Origin: Piromyces finnis
Lineage: Eukaryota > Neocallimastigomycota > Neocallimastigomycetes > Neocallimastigales > Neocallimastigaceae
Direction: 5' to 3'
NCBI GenBank assembly: GCA_002104945.1
Contig: MCFH01000106.1
Span: 1 to 53,605, forward strand
Length of the DNA: 53,605 bases
This document shows, one piece after another, positions 1 through 11,300 of this stretch; within the stretch, counting starts at the first letter, position 1, and each line of letters starts with the position of its first letter. Below the pieces are notes generated by a model. The model did no database searches. It was not told the DNA's origin and saw nothing but the letters and a program-made list of their open reading frames with translations. A program made the position numbers and the translations under genes.

Positions 1-582
1 CCTATTACCACAATGCAATATTAATCATAAACTAGTTCAAAATGTTAATGATGCATTCAACCACATAAAAGAAGTGTTATACGCTCCAAAGAGTTGTATA
101 AAAGAAGAGTGGATAAAAGTCGTTTAGAAGCTCCAAAATTTAAAATTGATGATTTAGTTTGGATTCAAGCCCCACCTTCTCTAAATATTGAAAATAGTTC
201 CAAATTAGCTCCTTGTAAATATGGTCCATATAAAATAACTCAAGTTTTGAGGAATAACAATTATGAAATCGATATCAAAAAATCACCTTTTCCCAAACAC
301 TATCCAATATTTCATGTATCTGAGTTGGAACCTTATAGACCAACTCCAAAAGAATTTTTAAATAGAACTGCGGATCCAGAATCAATAAAAGATATAGTGG
401 AAATATCTGGATTCCGTACAAATTATAAACAACAACGATATGAATATAAAATTCGATACAAATACCGTTCCGCTTATAATTGGGTACCAGCAAGTGAAGT
501 AGAAGACAATCCTCGTAACCAATACATTTATCAAAAATATTTAAAAAGTGGACGACATTATGCTTCTATAGCATATAATTAA
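1..582 (+). pseudogene. Ty3/gypsy integrase C-terminus, left palindrome arm
   Basis: Inverted copy of the end of the integrase frame at 3433-4905. A one-base deletion near position 80, relative to the other arm, breaks the frame. The readable part starts at 94 and ends with the stop at 580-582. It covers the DNA-binding region after the catalytic core (GPYKITQVL, then HYPIFHVSELEPY) and the chromodomain-like tail. The upstream part lies outside the window. It is the left arm of the palindrome and not an independent gene. Confidence 0.85.
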
Positions 583-751
583 TTAAAATAATATTAATAA
601 GTCAATAATTCTCTAAAAATAACTTTTACACCATTTACAAAATATTTTTATAACAATAAATTTCGAAATTTAACTCATCACAAAATTTTGAAATTTCAAC
701 ATTTCAAAATTTTACACCAAATATTTTTCAATTATCATATTAAAACTTTAT

Positions 752-1365
752 TGTAAAGATATCAAACGCCACAGATTGATATCTTTAATGTAACTTAAGC
801 CATAAATATTATTGTTTAAGTTACACGAATTATATTACAGAAAAAGAAAATGGACATAATTTATTTATTAATAATTAAAGTTTAAAACAAAATAAATTAT
901 TAATTTATTCTTAATGTTTAACAAATAAATTAAAATTCTCAATTCAAACCCCTAGTTTTAGTATTGTTTGTAATAGAAATAGACATCTAGTATATAATTA
1001 TTAAATGTTTAAATATATCAATAATACATGGGCACATATTCAAATTGAATAGTACTTAATTTGAATTGCCAATTGTATTTTACTAAAAATAGTTATAGTC
1101 TAAATATTTATTAATAATTAAGATTTTAGTGTAGATTTTAAATAATAATATAGAAGAATAAATAGTTATTATATAATATAAATGTATTTAGGAAAAATAT
1201 AAATAGAAGATATTTTTCATCATTTTATCGATGTAATTGTTATTATAAAATTTCTATTATAATAAAGATATTTTTTAATAAAACAATTTTATTTCTATTT
1301 AAATCTTTGGTGTTATTGTAATAGAATAGATATCCTAATCTATTCTTTCGGTTTTAAACATTACA
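752..1365 (+). mobile_element. Solo LTR, family A (left arm)
   Basis: A 614-base LTR starting TGTAAAGATATC and ending CATTACA. It is flanked by the 5-base direct repeat TTTAT (747-751 and 1366-1370), the expected integrase target duplication. No internal element sequence follows, so it is a solo LTR left by LTR-LTR recombination. It matches the LTRs of element 3 (19008 and 23692) along most of its length and contains the same TATA-box region and predicted start segment. Confidence 0.88.
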
Positions 1366-2643
1366 TTTATTATTTAAAACAATAAGTGTAATGAATATAA
1401 TTAGTCAAAATTAAATGCATAAGATAAATAATAAGTAATAAATTATTTATATTAATTATATGTACGTAAGAATAATAATTAAATAATTTATAATATTAAT
1501 TAAATATATAAGAATATAACAAGTAAATAAATTTATATAAGTGTATATAAAATTAATATTTTAAGTAAATCATAAATATTAATTAAATGAATGAAATACT
1601 AAATAATTTATGAATTATAGTAATAGTTGAATGTATATAAAATAATAATTTAAATAAATTTGTATAAATAATAAGAAATAATAATTATTCAATTATGAAT
1701 AATTAATATTTCTTACATTGTAAAAGGTTTTATTATGTAAATATTGTATTAATAGAATAATGTATTTAATACGTATTTAAAATAATGTACAATGTATTGA
1801 ATTAATGTACAGTAAATCTTTACAAAATTTATATCACAATACATTAACATAAATCTATGTGAAATCTAAAGTTACAATAAAATAATGTATTACAATACAT
1901 TAACATAAATTATGTAAATTTAATTTTTATTAAGTTTTTTGATGATAAAATAAATTTTTAAATTAAGAGGCTTAGTTTATAAAAAAAATTTTTTCTTATC
2001 TAAAATATTTATTGGTTAAAAATTACTTAATTTAAAAAATTTATTTTATCATCAAAAACTTTATCTTATCATAAAATTAAATTTACATAAATTTATGTTA
2101 ATGTATTGTAATACATTATTTTATTGTAACTTTAGATTTCACATAGATTTATGTTAATGTATTGTGATATAAATTTTGTAAAGATTTACTGTACATTAAT
2201 TCAATACATTGTACATTATTTTAAATACGTATTAAATACATTATTCTATTAATACAATATTTTACATAATAAAACCTTTTACAATGTAAGAAATATTAAT
2301 TATTCATAATTGAATAATTATTATTTCTTATTATTTAATACAAATTTATTTAAATTATTATTTTATATACATTCAACTATTACTAATAATTCATTAAATT
2401 ATTTAGTATTTCATTCATTTAATTAATATTTATGATTTACTTAAAATATTAATTTTATATACACTTATATAAAATTTATTTACTTGTTATATTCTTATAT
2501 ATTTAATTAATATTATAAATTTATTTAATTATTATTCTTTACGTACATATAATTAATATAAATAATTTATTTACTTATTATTTATCTTATGCATTTAATT
2601 TTGACTAATTATATTCATTACACTTATTGTTTTAAATAATAAA
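1366..2643. other. AT-rich palindrome core, no gene
   Basis: About 1.3 kb of extremely AT-rich DNA between the two LTR-A copies, including the spacer at 1971-2027. It is almost self-complementary around its middle. I see no open frame of note. It resembles neither LTR-A nor LTR-B, so it is either flanking DNA carried in the duplication or part of the lost 3' end of element 1. Confidence 0.7.
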
Positions 2644-3261
2644 TGTAATGTTTAAAACCGAAAGAATAGATTAGGATATCTATTCTATTACAATAACACC
2701 AAAGATTTAAATAGAAATAAAATTGTTTTATTAAAAAATATCTTTTATTATAATAGAAATTTTATTAATAACAATTACATCGATAAAATGATGAAAAATA
2801 TCTTCTATTTATATTTTTCCTAAATACATTTATATTATATTATAACTATTTATTTCTTCTATATTATTATTTAAAATCTACACTAAAATCTTAATTATTA
2901 ATAAATATTTAGACTATAACTATTTTTAGTAAAATACAATTGGCAATTCAAATTAAGTACTATTCAATTTGAATATGTGCCCATGTATTATTGATATATT
3001 AAACATTTAATAATTATATACTAGATGTCTATTTCTATTACAAAACAATACTAAAACTAGGGGTTTGAATTGAGAATTTTAATTTATTTGTTAAACATTA
3101 AGAATAAATTAATAATTTATTTTGTTTTAAACTTTAATTATTAATAAATAAATTATGTCCCATTTTCTTTTTCTGTAATATAATTCGTGTAACTTAAACA
3201 ATAATATTTATGGCTTAAGTTACATTAAAGATATCAATCTGTGGCGTTTGATATCTTTACA
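2644..3261 (-). mobile_element. Solo LTR, family A (right arm)
   Basis: Mirror copy of the LTR at 752-1365. On the minus strand it starts TGTAAAG at 3261 and ends at 2644. ATAAA at 2639-2643 and 3262-3266 is the same TTTAT target duplication read on the other strand. It sits about 170 bases past the stop codon of the element 1 integrase, but its own target duplication shows that it is a separate insertion and not the 3' LTR of element 1. Confidence 0.88.
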
Positions 3262-3432
3262 ATAAAGTTTTAATATGATAATTGAAAAATATTTGGTGTA
3301 AAAATTTTGAAATGTTGAAATTTCAAAATTTTGTGATGAGTTAAATTTCGAAATTTAGTTGTTATAAAAATATTTTGTAAATGGTGTAAAAGTTATTTTT
3401 AGAGAATTATTGACTTATTAATATTATTTTAA

Positions 3433-4905
3433 TTAATTATATGCTATAGAAGCATAATGTCGTCCACTTTTTAAATATTTTTGATAAATGTATTGGTTAC
3501 GAGGATTGTCTTCTACTTCACTTGCTGGTACCCAATTATAAGCGGAACGGTATTTGTATCGAATTTTATATTCATATCGTTGTTGTTTATAATTTGTACG
3601 GAATCCAGATATTTCCACTATATCTTTTATTGATTCTGGATCCGCAGTTCTATTTAAAAATTCTTTTGGAGTTGGTCTATAAGGTTCCAACTCAGATACA
3701 TGAAATATTGGATAGTGTTTGGGAAAAGGTGATTTTTTGATATCGATTTCATAATTGTTATTCCTCAAAACTTGAGTTATTTTATATGGACCATATTTAC
3801 AAGGAGCTAATTTGGAACTATTTTCAATATTTAGAGAAGGTGGGGCTTGAATCCAAACTAAATCATCAATTTTAAATTTTGGAGCTTCTAAACGACTTTT
3901 ATCCACTCTTCTTTTATACAACTCTTTGGAGCGTAGTAACACTTCTTTTATGTGGTTGAATGCATCATTAACATTTTGAACTAGTTTATGATTAATATTG
4001 CATTGTGGTAATAGGGTCATTTCATCCATCGGAGGATGGAAACCATAATTAATGAAGAATGGTGTTTCTTTGGTTGATTCATTAACAGCGTTGTTATAAG
4101 CGAATTCTGCAAGTGGAAGCCAATCAACCCAGTCGTCATGATAGAAAGACTTGGAATAACATCTAAGATACTGTTTATTAAAAGAATTTGACCTCTCGAC
4201 CTGTCCAACAGTTTCATGGTGGTCAGTAGTAGCTATTCTTGGATGAATATATAATAAATCCAAAAATTCGAGCCAAACATCACTTGTAAATTGTGAACCT
4301 CTATCAGTATATAGGTCATAAGGGAGACCATGTAAACGATATACATTGTTCAAAAAAGCTTTTGCAGTTTGTGCTGCGTTTGGAACTTGTTTAAACGGAA
4401 CTAAGTGAATCATTTTAGAAAAGCGGTCAACCACTACCATAATTACGGTGTACCCTTTAGACTCAGGAAGGCCACAAAGAAAGTCAATTTCTATAGATTT
4501 CCATGGACGTTCTGGAGTATCTAAAGGTTGTAATTTTCCATATTTACGATGTCTAGTTACTTTATTTCTTGTGCATGTTTCACAAGAATTAACAAATTTA
4601 GTAACATCATCCTTAATTTTAGGCCACCAAAAATTTCGAGTTATCAATTCTAAAGTCCTTTTTATACCAAGATGTCCAGCAGAGGGTTGTTCATGATATT
4701 TCATAAGAACATCTAAACGTAGTTTTTCAGGGATATAAACTAAGTTATTATATAAAATAAGATTATTTTTTAATTCAAACTTGTTCATTTTCCTAAATGG
4801 TCTATAAGCCTTTTGGTCATTATGTGGGCTGAAATATAGCATAATATCCTTAGCAGTTTCGTCGTCCTTTAAGTATTGAATAACTTGTTCCAAGAAGTTA
4901 CTCAT
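3433..4905 (-). CDS. Integrase part of element 1 pol
   Basis: Frame of 490 residues encoding a Ty3/gypsy integrase, which inserts the cDNA into nuclear DNA. The N-terminal zinc-binding HHCC module (HLGIKRTLEL through CETC) is near residues 78-111. The DDE core has D in 'EIDFL' (about 140), D in 'YTDRGSQF' (about 201) and E in 'GQVERSN' (about 237). A GPY/F-type region and a chromodomain-like tail follow. The frame is the same as the RT frame upstream: a single stop (4939-4941) and 11 codons separate them, so this is one pol gene split by a nonsense or read-through codon. The residues before the catalytic Glu (TDHHETVG) depart from the usual HPQTDGQTE pattern. Confidence 0.9.
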   Translation of the reverse strand: MSNFLEQVIQYLKDDETAKDIMLYFSPHNDQKAYRPFRKMNKFELKNNLILYNNLVYIPEKLRLDVLMKYHEQPSAGHLGIKRTLELITRNFWWPKIKDDVTKFVNSCETCTRNKVTRHRKYGKLQPLDTPERPWKSIEIDFLCGLPESKGYTVIMVVVDRFSKMIHLVPFKQVPNAAQTAKAFLNNVYRLHGLPYDLYTDRGSQFTSDVWLEFLDLLYIHPRIATTDHHETVGQVERSNSFNKQYLRCYSKSFYHDDWVDWLPLAEFAYNNAVNESTKETPFFINYGFHPPMDEMTLLPQCNINHKLVQNVNDAFNHIKEVLLRSKELYKRRVDKSRLEAPKFKIDDLVWIQAPPSLNIENSSKLAPCKYGPYKITQVLRNNNYEIDIKKSPFPKHYPIFHVSELEPYRPTPKEFLNRTADPESIKDIVEISGFRTNYKQQRYEYKIRYKYRSAYNWVPASEVEDNPRNQYIYQKYLKSGRHYASIAYN

Positions 4906-4938
4906 AATACCAATGAAACTTGGTATTAGTTTTACATT

Positions 4939-6528
4939 TTATGAGTCTAAAATATATTCTGGCTTTTCTTCATAAGTCTTATCCATGTAGTCAGGTCTGC
5001 GAGATAGACTATCAGGTTTACCATTCTTACGACCTTGTCTGTATATAAGTTCAAAGTCGTATTCTTGAAAGAAAAGGTGCCAACGATGTTGTCTTTGATT
5101 ACCTACCTTTCCTCCAAGAATATAAAGTAAATTTCTATGATCAGTGTAAACTTTTATTTTATATTTAGCACCAAGAAGAAGGTGCCTCCAAGTAGAGAAA
5201 GAATCCTTAATGGCTAATAGTTCTTTATCTGTTATAGAATAGTTAACTTCAGAACTACTTAGACTTCTGGAGTAGTAAGCAACAGGATGTAGACGATTTT
5301 CTGAATCATATTGAGAAAGTATAGAACCGATAGCAACATTACTTGCATCACATTCTAAAATATATTGTTTTTGAGGATCAGGATGTGATAAAATAGGTGC
5401 TGAAGTTAAACGCGTTTTTAAAATGTTAAATGAGGATTCACATTCTGTAGACCACTTGAACTTTGCATTCTTTTTTGTTAAGTTGTGGAGGGGTTTAGCC
5501 AAGTCTGCAAAATTCATTACAAAACGTCTATAGTAGTTACAAAGACCTAAAAATCTTTGTACATCCTTAACTGTAGTAGGAATAGGCCAATTTTTGATTG
5601 ACTCTATCTTTTTTGGGTCGGTAGCAATTCCTGAACCTGAAATAACATATCCTAAGAATTCAACTTGTGGTTTGTCAAATTCACATTTAGGAAGCTTAGC
5701 ATATAAATTATTTTCTAATAGTTTAGAAAGAACTTCACGTACATGTTGGTGGTGTTCTTCTAAGGTTTTTGAAAATATAAGAATATCATCCAAATAGAGA
5801 ATAACAGATTTTTCCAAGAAAGGTCTGAGAACAGAATTTATAAATGCCTGAAAAGTAGCAGGAGCGTTACGTAAACCAAATGGCATCACTAAATATTCAT
5901 AGTGACCAAACTTTGTGCGAAAAGCAGTTTTATATTCATCACCATTTCTTATTCTAACTAAATTATAAGCAGAGCGTAAGTCGAGCTTGGTGAAATACTT
6001 TGCACCTTTGACACGTTCTATAATGTCGGTAATAAGTGGTATTGGGTAGGAGTTACGTATCGTTACAGAATTGAGTTTTTTATAATCAATACAAACTCTA
6101 AGAGTACCATCTTTCTTTTTCTGAAATACCACTGGATATCCTGCAGGTGATTCGGATGGTCTAATAAAGCCTTTTTCTAAATTTTCCTTGATATACTCTT
6201 CTAAAACTTTTGATTCTTCTTCTGATAAGGGATAGATGGGACCATAATGAAGAGTAGCATCTTTTTCTAGTACTATTTTACAATCTGTAATTCTATGTGG
6301 TGGTAGTTTATCAGCTTCTTGTTTGCTGAAAACTTTCGCCAAATCTCGATAGGGTTTTGGAATATCTTCAATAGTATGTTCTTCTAAATTGCTTACTTCT
6401 TCTGGTTTTTCGGACAAAAAAGTATGAATTAAATAATTATAATTATATCTATCATAATTATTTTTATTTAATATAACTTTTCTAAAAAATTTTGGAACGT
6501 TTAGGGTTAAATTTGTGGAATCGACCAT
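4939..6528 (-). CDS. Reverse transcriptase/RNase H of element 1
   Basis: Frame of 529 residues. It begins in the linker after protease, then has the Ty3 RT core: KLPPHRITDCKI, the fingers motif LRVCIDYKKLN, '[13 protein letters not shown]', the palm motif 'MPFGLRNAPATFQ' and the catalytic YLDD ('ILYLDDILIF'). RNase H follows, with 'ECDASNVAIG' and 'YTDHRNLLYI'. The C-terminus has the usual 'GKPDSLSRRPDY'. It copies element RNA into DNA inside virus-like particles. It overlaps the protease frame by 47 bases in a different frame and ends in a stop with the integrase continuing in frame beyond. Confidence 0.92.
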   Translation of the reverse strand: MVDSTNLTLNVPKFFRKVILNKNNYDRYNYNYLIHTFLSEKPEEVSNLEEHTIEDIPKPYRDLAKVFSKQEADKLPPHRITDCKIVLEKDATLHYGPIYPLSEEESKVLEEYIKENLEKGFIRPSESPAGYPVVFQKKKDGTLRVCIDYKKLNSVTIRNSYPIPLITDIIERVKGAKYFTKLDLRSAYNLVRIRNGDEYKTAFRTKFGHYEYLVMPFGLRNAPATFQAFINSVLRPFLEKSVILYLDDILIFSKTLEEHHQHVREVLSKLLENNLYAKLPKCEFDKPQVEFLGYVISGSGIATDPKKIESIKNWPIPTTVKDVQRFLGLCNYYRRFVMNFADLAKPLHNLTKKNAKFKWSTECESSFNILKTRLTSAPILSHPDPQKQYILECDASNVAIGSILSQYDSENRLHPVAYYSRSLSSSEVNYSITDKELLAIKDSFSTWRHLLLGAKYKIKVYTDHRNLLYILGGKVGNQRQHRWHLFFQEYDFELIYRQGRKNGKPDSLSRRPDYMDKTYEEKPEYILDS

Positions 6529-7228
6529 TTTTCTTCTTACTAAAGGTTTTAGATCTGAAATAAAAATTATGAATTTTATTTTTTAAATTATAAAAATTGG
6601 TGGAATAATTTTTATTTTTATTTTTTGTGTTATTTACACCTGTAGAAGTGGTAGGTGTAACATTTATGTCATTTCTATTATAAGAAATGAATTGTTCTAA
6701 TTTTAAAAATTTAGTAGCATGCTTCATATTGAATTTCTTTCTGTTAAAATCATATTTTAAATTTGAATATAAATAATTTTTATTATAATTATAATGAATT
6801 TCATATTTGGACATGAATATATTTCCAAATAATAAATCTGTCGGAATATAATCCGCTAGTAAAAATTTTTCTTTGAAATTGATGAAATGGAATTTATTGT
6901 TGATAAATAGTTTTAACTGAAAGTTTAGGTTGATATATTCATCAAGTTCAATTGAAGTACCACTGATACCTTGTACAGTGATAACATTATTAATTTTATG
7001 AGGATGTAATTGTAATGTACGTAATAGTTTGTACGACATAAAATTACAATAAGATCCACTATCTAATAGTGATGTACATGCAATTTTATTATGTACATTA
7101 TTTGTACCTCCATTGGATAATACATATGTATTAAAAGTAAAAAATGTTGAAGGTAATGTATTATCTTTGTTGATAGTGGGAAAAGTGTAGTTTAATATTT
7201 TTGTATTCGAGTGGTGATAGGACTTCAA
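6482..7228 (-). CDS. Aspartic protease region of element 1
   Basis: Frame of 248 residues with the retropepsin active site 'LLDSGSYCNF' near residues 54-63, followed by a second hydrophobic glycine-containing strand ('DLLFGNIF'). It would cut the Gag-Pol polyprotein. It lies in the -1 frame relative to gag, which ends at 7243, while the RT frame downstream is back in the gag frame. Either two compensating indels displaced this segment or recoding is used; the sequence alone does not say which. The region is very rich in Asn and Lys. Confidence 0.75.
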   Translation of the reverse strand: MKSYHHSNTKILNYTFPTINKDNTLPSTFFTFNTYVLSNGGTNNVHNKIACTSLLDSGSYCNFMSYKLLRTLQLHPHKINNVITVQGISGTSIELDEYINLNFQLKLFINNKFHFINFKEKFLLADYIPTDLLFGNIFMSKYEIHYNYNKNYLYSNLKYDFNRKKFNMKHATKFLKLEQFISYNRNDINVTPTTSTGVNNTKNKNKNYSTNFYNLKNKIHNFYFRSKTFSKKKNGRFHKFNPKRSKIF

Positions 7229-7881
7229 TGGAAGTCCTTTATTTAGTTTTTTGAACTAATTTTTTGAGCTTTATAATTGTTGTTATTATTATTATATTTT
7301 TGGAAGTTATTGTTGTTATTGTTGTTGTTGTTGTATGATCTGTGGTGGTTGAAATGTGAATTTCTTTTCTTGTTAGATTTAGAGTTGGAAGACTGGTTAA
7401 TCTTATTCTTTGTAGAAAGAGAACTTTCGATCAAAATACATCTAGTTATAATGGACTCCATGGTGGTTGGAAATACCTCCATCTTTTCAATTTCTTCCTG
7501 ATATTTGGGATGTAAACCATTGTAAAAGATTAAAGATAATGCTTCTTCATTCCATTTAAATTGTTGTGAAAGAGAGCGGAATTCCTCGATATAATCATTT
7601 ATTTTACCATATTGTTGTTTTAAACGCATTATTTTGATTTTAGCTATCTTGTAACTAGCAACATTCGAGAAAGCAATTCTTAATCCATCCAACAATTCTT
7701 GCATGGTAGATGGATAAATATTATCCTTGTACTTAGCAAGATACCAATTTCTAGCAGCATCACGAAGACGGGATTGTACAAAATTAATTTTTGTTTCTTC
7801 TGGTAAAGTTCGATTTGGTAGAGTTTTAAAAGTATCTTCACATAATTGACAAAACAAATCGGTATCACTAGTCTTACCGGA

Positions 7882-8247
7882 TGTAATGAGGTATATCTAA
7901 GGATAAGGGTTAGACTAGAAAATCATTAAGGTTAGATTAATGAAAATTTCATAATTATATTTTATAACCAATCATTAAATAATTAATTCACTTATCAAAT
8001 TGTATTAAAAAAAAAATAATTTTCATGTATAAAAGAGAGAATAAGAAAGATAAAATAGTTCTTTAGTGTTTTTATTAATAATTAATAAAAATTAGTTTTT
8101 TTTGTTTCGTCTTTAGTTTGATAATACACTGACCTAGCGAGTTAGTCGTATTATAATAATAAATTTAGTAAATAAACATTATTAAAAAAAATACATATAT
8201 TTGATACATTAGAGTGTGTGTGTTTATTATTATAATATTTCGTTACA
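7882..8247 (+). repeat. 5' LTR of element 2 (family F)
   Basis: A 366-base LTR from TGTAATGAGG to TTCGTTACA, with terminal TGTAA/TTACA inverted bases. It contains a TATAAAA box (8028-8034) and the predicted transcription start segment AGTGTTTTTAT (8065-8075). Its partner at 12949-13318 is 370 bases long. Confidence 0.96.
8028..8075 (+). promoter_or_regulatory. LTR-F promoter: TATA box and predicted start
   Basis: TATAAAA at 8028-8034. The 11 bases at 8065-8075 (AGTGTTTTTAT) are the exact reverse complement of the 11 bases just after the LTR (8248-8258). In Tf1-type elements the primer is the 5' end of the transcript itself, so 8065 is inferred as the transcript start, 37 bases from the start of the TATA box. 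Confidence 0.75.
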
Positions 8248-8258
8248 ATAAAAACACT
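8248..8258 (+). other. Self-priming primer-binding site, element 2
   Basis: ATAAAAACACT directly abuts the end of the 5' LTR and pairs perfectly over 11 bases with the predicted transcript 5' end (8065-8075); the next base does not pair. No TGG, expected when a tRNA CCA end primes, is found at this position. This is the Tf1/sushi-type arrangement. Confidence 0.85.
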
Positions 8259-8310
8259 CTAAGATCGCTACCTCAGTGCCTCGTTTATTTGCTTACTTCT
8301 AATTTTTTTT

Positions 8311-11300
8311 ATGGATAACTCTGCTGATTTGAAGAACGGTTTTGATGGCAACCGTCGCTACCTGAAGGGATTCTTAGCCAAAATGGACATGATCTTTATG
8401 ATCCATCCTGAAATAGGAAGGGACGATGGAGAAAAGGTCTTCTACGTCGTTAGTCGCCTCTACGGGGATGCAATGAATTGGGCTGCTACCTTGATTAACA
8501 ACCATGATCCTTGCTTACAGGATTATGGCGCCTTTGTTGGAAAGCTGAAGGCTGCTTTTGGTTTTCAGGATATGGTCTATACTGCCAACCAGAAGCTCAA
8601 GAAGATCAAACAACATGGCCTATCCAATACTCAAGAGTATATCAAGGAATTTAACTACTATGCTGATGAATCCACTTGGAATGAACAAGCCAAGATGGAT
8701 GCTTTTGTTGATGGGTTGGACGATAGAATCGCCACCCATATCCTTCAGATGTTTCCTGGCCCTTCTACCTTGATAAACTTACAAACAATAGCCAGTCGTA
8801 TAGGAAGTAGATTGGCATGCCACCAAGAGGAAATAAACAGAAGATCCAATAGAAGTTTCCGTTCTAAACAAAGCTTCCAATCCCGCTCCTCAGAAAGATC
8901 TACAAGTAAATCCACTCAGCCCAAGAAGGAAAATAATTTTGGCCCCATTTCAAGTGAAGAACGTAGCCGCCGAATGAAAGAGAATCTCTGCTTATATTGT
9001 GGTAAACCTGGTCACCGATTATCTGAATGCCCTATTAGAACCAAAAAGGAAAACCATACTAATAATGCTGGGGTCCATGTTTTGAATGAACAAGAAAAAT
9101 CCACTCGACTTTCGGATAACTCCTCTTTACCGCAAACTGTTATCGATGTTGATGTTGTTCTTCCATACAAATCTGTCGGAACTAAAGTTCTCTTAGATAG
9201 TGGTTCACAATTCTGTTTGATAGACCACGCCTTTGTTAAGGCCCATGAGATCCCTATAATTACCAAAGTAAAATGCCCACAAATTATAGGTATCGGAGGT
9301 CACCAAAAGATTATCGGCCAGACTTGGCCTATAACTGTGGAACACATGAATCACTCATGCCAGTTACAATTTTACGTCGTAAAATTGCCTTCTTACTGTT
9401 GTATTCTTGGCTCTGATTGGCTAGTCCTTCACAATCCGACAATCAATTTTGCTAGTAAGGACGTTTCCTATCATTCTGAATACTGTAAGGAAAATTGCTT
9501 AAGGAAAGAATCTGCTAGCTCTACCACTTCTGAACTCGAAGACCAATCGAAGGACGAAATGTCAGTTGGAAATACACCTGAATACCCTTTCAATGTATTC
9601 ACTTGTTTAGAAGAACCTGAAGTTGAGTCACCCCAAATTCCAATTCACTACTCTCAACACTCCAAAGTGTTCGAGGAAAGGCTCGCTGATAAACTCCCTC
9701 CTCATCGCCCGTACGACTGTGAGATCAACCTGAGACCAAATAGCAACTTGTTTTATGGTCCAATCTACCGACTTACTGAGAAAGAATCAAAGGTATTAGA
9801 AGAAACCATTAATGAAAATTTAAAAAAGGGGTTTATCCGCAAATCCAAATCGCCAGCTGGTGCTCCCGTTCTGTTTGTCCCGAAGAAGAGTGGAGAACTT
9901 CGTATGTGTATCGACTACCGCCGCTTGAACGAAATCACCATTAGGAACTCGTACCCTCTCCCATTGATCCAAGACATGTTGGATCATCTAGGAAAAGCTA
10001 AGGTGTTCTCGAAGTTAGATCTTCGATCCGCCTATAACTTGGTAAGAATCAAAGAAGGCGATGAATATAAGACCGCCTTCACCTGTCAATTTGGCCATTT
10101 CGAATATCTGGTAATGCCTTTCGGTCTCAAGAACGCTCCTGCAGTCTTCCAACATTTTATTAACGACGTTCTTGAAGGCATTATCGGTAAATTCGTCTTT
10201 TCGTATATTGACGATATTATCATTTTCTCTGATAATATAGCCGAACATCATGAACACGTCAATGAAGTCCTTCGTAGACTCGAAGAAGCCGGACTGTACG
10301 CTAAACTTGAAAAATGTCTATTCGACTCTCCTTGTCTTGACTTCCTTGGTCATAGAATCTCTGCCTCTGGTATCGGAATGGACCCTAATAAGGTGAAAGC
10401 CATTGCGGAATGGCCGACTCCTAAATCGGTCCATGAACTACAATCTTTCCTAGGCTTAGCCAACTATTATCGTAGATTTATTCCTGGCTTTGCTAAGATT
10501 GCTCACCCACTCCACCAACTTTGCAAGAAGAACACCGCCTTCGTTTGGAACGATACCGCTCAAGATGCTTTTGATGCTTTGGTTAAGCATTTTATTAGTC
10601 AGCCTATCCTTGCATATCCTGATGTTGACCTACCTTTCGTTGTCGAAACCGATGCAAGTAACTTCGCCATAGGTGCTGTATTGTCTCAAGTCAACAAGTC
10701 CGACAATATTCTTCACCCTGTTGCGTTCTTTTCTAGATCCCTTACAAATCCGGAGAAGAACTACCCTATCTATGATAAAGAACTTCTGGCTATCGTCGCG
10801 TCCTTAGAAGTGTGGAGACATTTTTTGAAAGGTGCGAATCATCCTTTCAAAATTATATCAGACCACAGAAACCTCCTTTTTCAGAAGAAACCGGAGAAGA
10901 TGACTCAGAGATTAATTAGATGGTCCCTTTTCCTTGCTGAATTCGATTTTGTCATTGAATATCGCCCTGGTTCCTCGAACGGGAAAACCGATGCCTTGTC
11001 AAGAAGACCTGACTATCTTGATCACTCTTGCAATTCCGATTCTAATAACTCTGTCTTTCGTCCCGAAAATTTCAGCTCCTGCTTTGCTTCATCCACTCCT
11101 TCTTCTCTTCTTGAAAAAATTGCTCTCTCTTGTAAACTTGACAAATTCTTCATTGAGACTTCTAATCAACTTCTCAATGATAATTGTTCTTCTGACTACA
11201 AACTTAGTAACAACGTCCTCCTTTTCCAAGATAAAATCTATGTTCCTAATGATTGCCGAGTGGAAATTCTGTCTTCTTGTCATGACTCCCCTGCTGCCGG

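Larger units (their letters stand above)
1..4015. repeat. Large inverted repeat (palindrome)
   Basis: Positions 1 to about 1970 reappear in reverse complement at about 2028-4015; position 1 pairs with 4015. The unpaired centre is about 57 bases (1971-2027). Each arm holds, from the outside in, an integrase C-terminus, a 3' untranslated stretch, a complete LTR of family A with its own target duplication, and about 600 bases of AT-rich DNA. The window opens inside the left arm, so the repeat may be longer. Most differences between the arms are single-base gaps, usually in the left arm, for example near 80, 656 and 850. That pattern fits poorly polished long-read sequence at a contig end as well as true divergence. 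Confidence 0.93.

Noticed and set aside
1814-2184. CTTTACA/TGTAAAG pair as the far end of a longer LTR-A
   Set aside because: The clean target duplication at 1366-1370 and the match to the 566-base LTR of element 3 place the LTR end at 1365.
752-3261. LTR-A as the 3' LTR of element 1
   Set aside because: Each LTR-A copy has its own TTTAT duplication, there is no polypurine tract before it, and the 5' LTR of element 1 is family B.
7277-7501. Leu-rich frame opposite the gag tail of element 1
   Set aside because: It is the complement of the Asn-rich Gag C-terminus.
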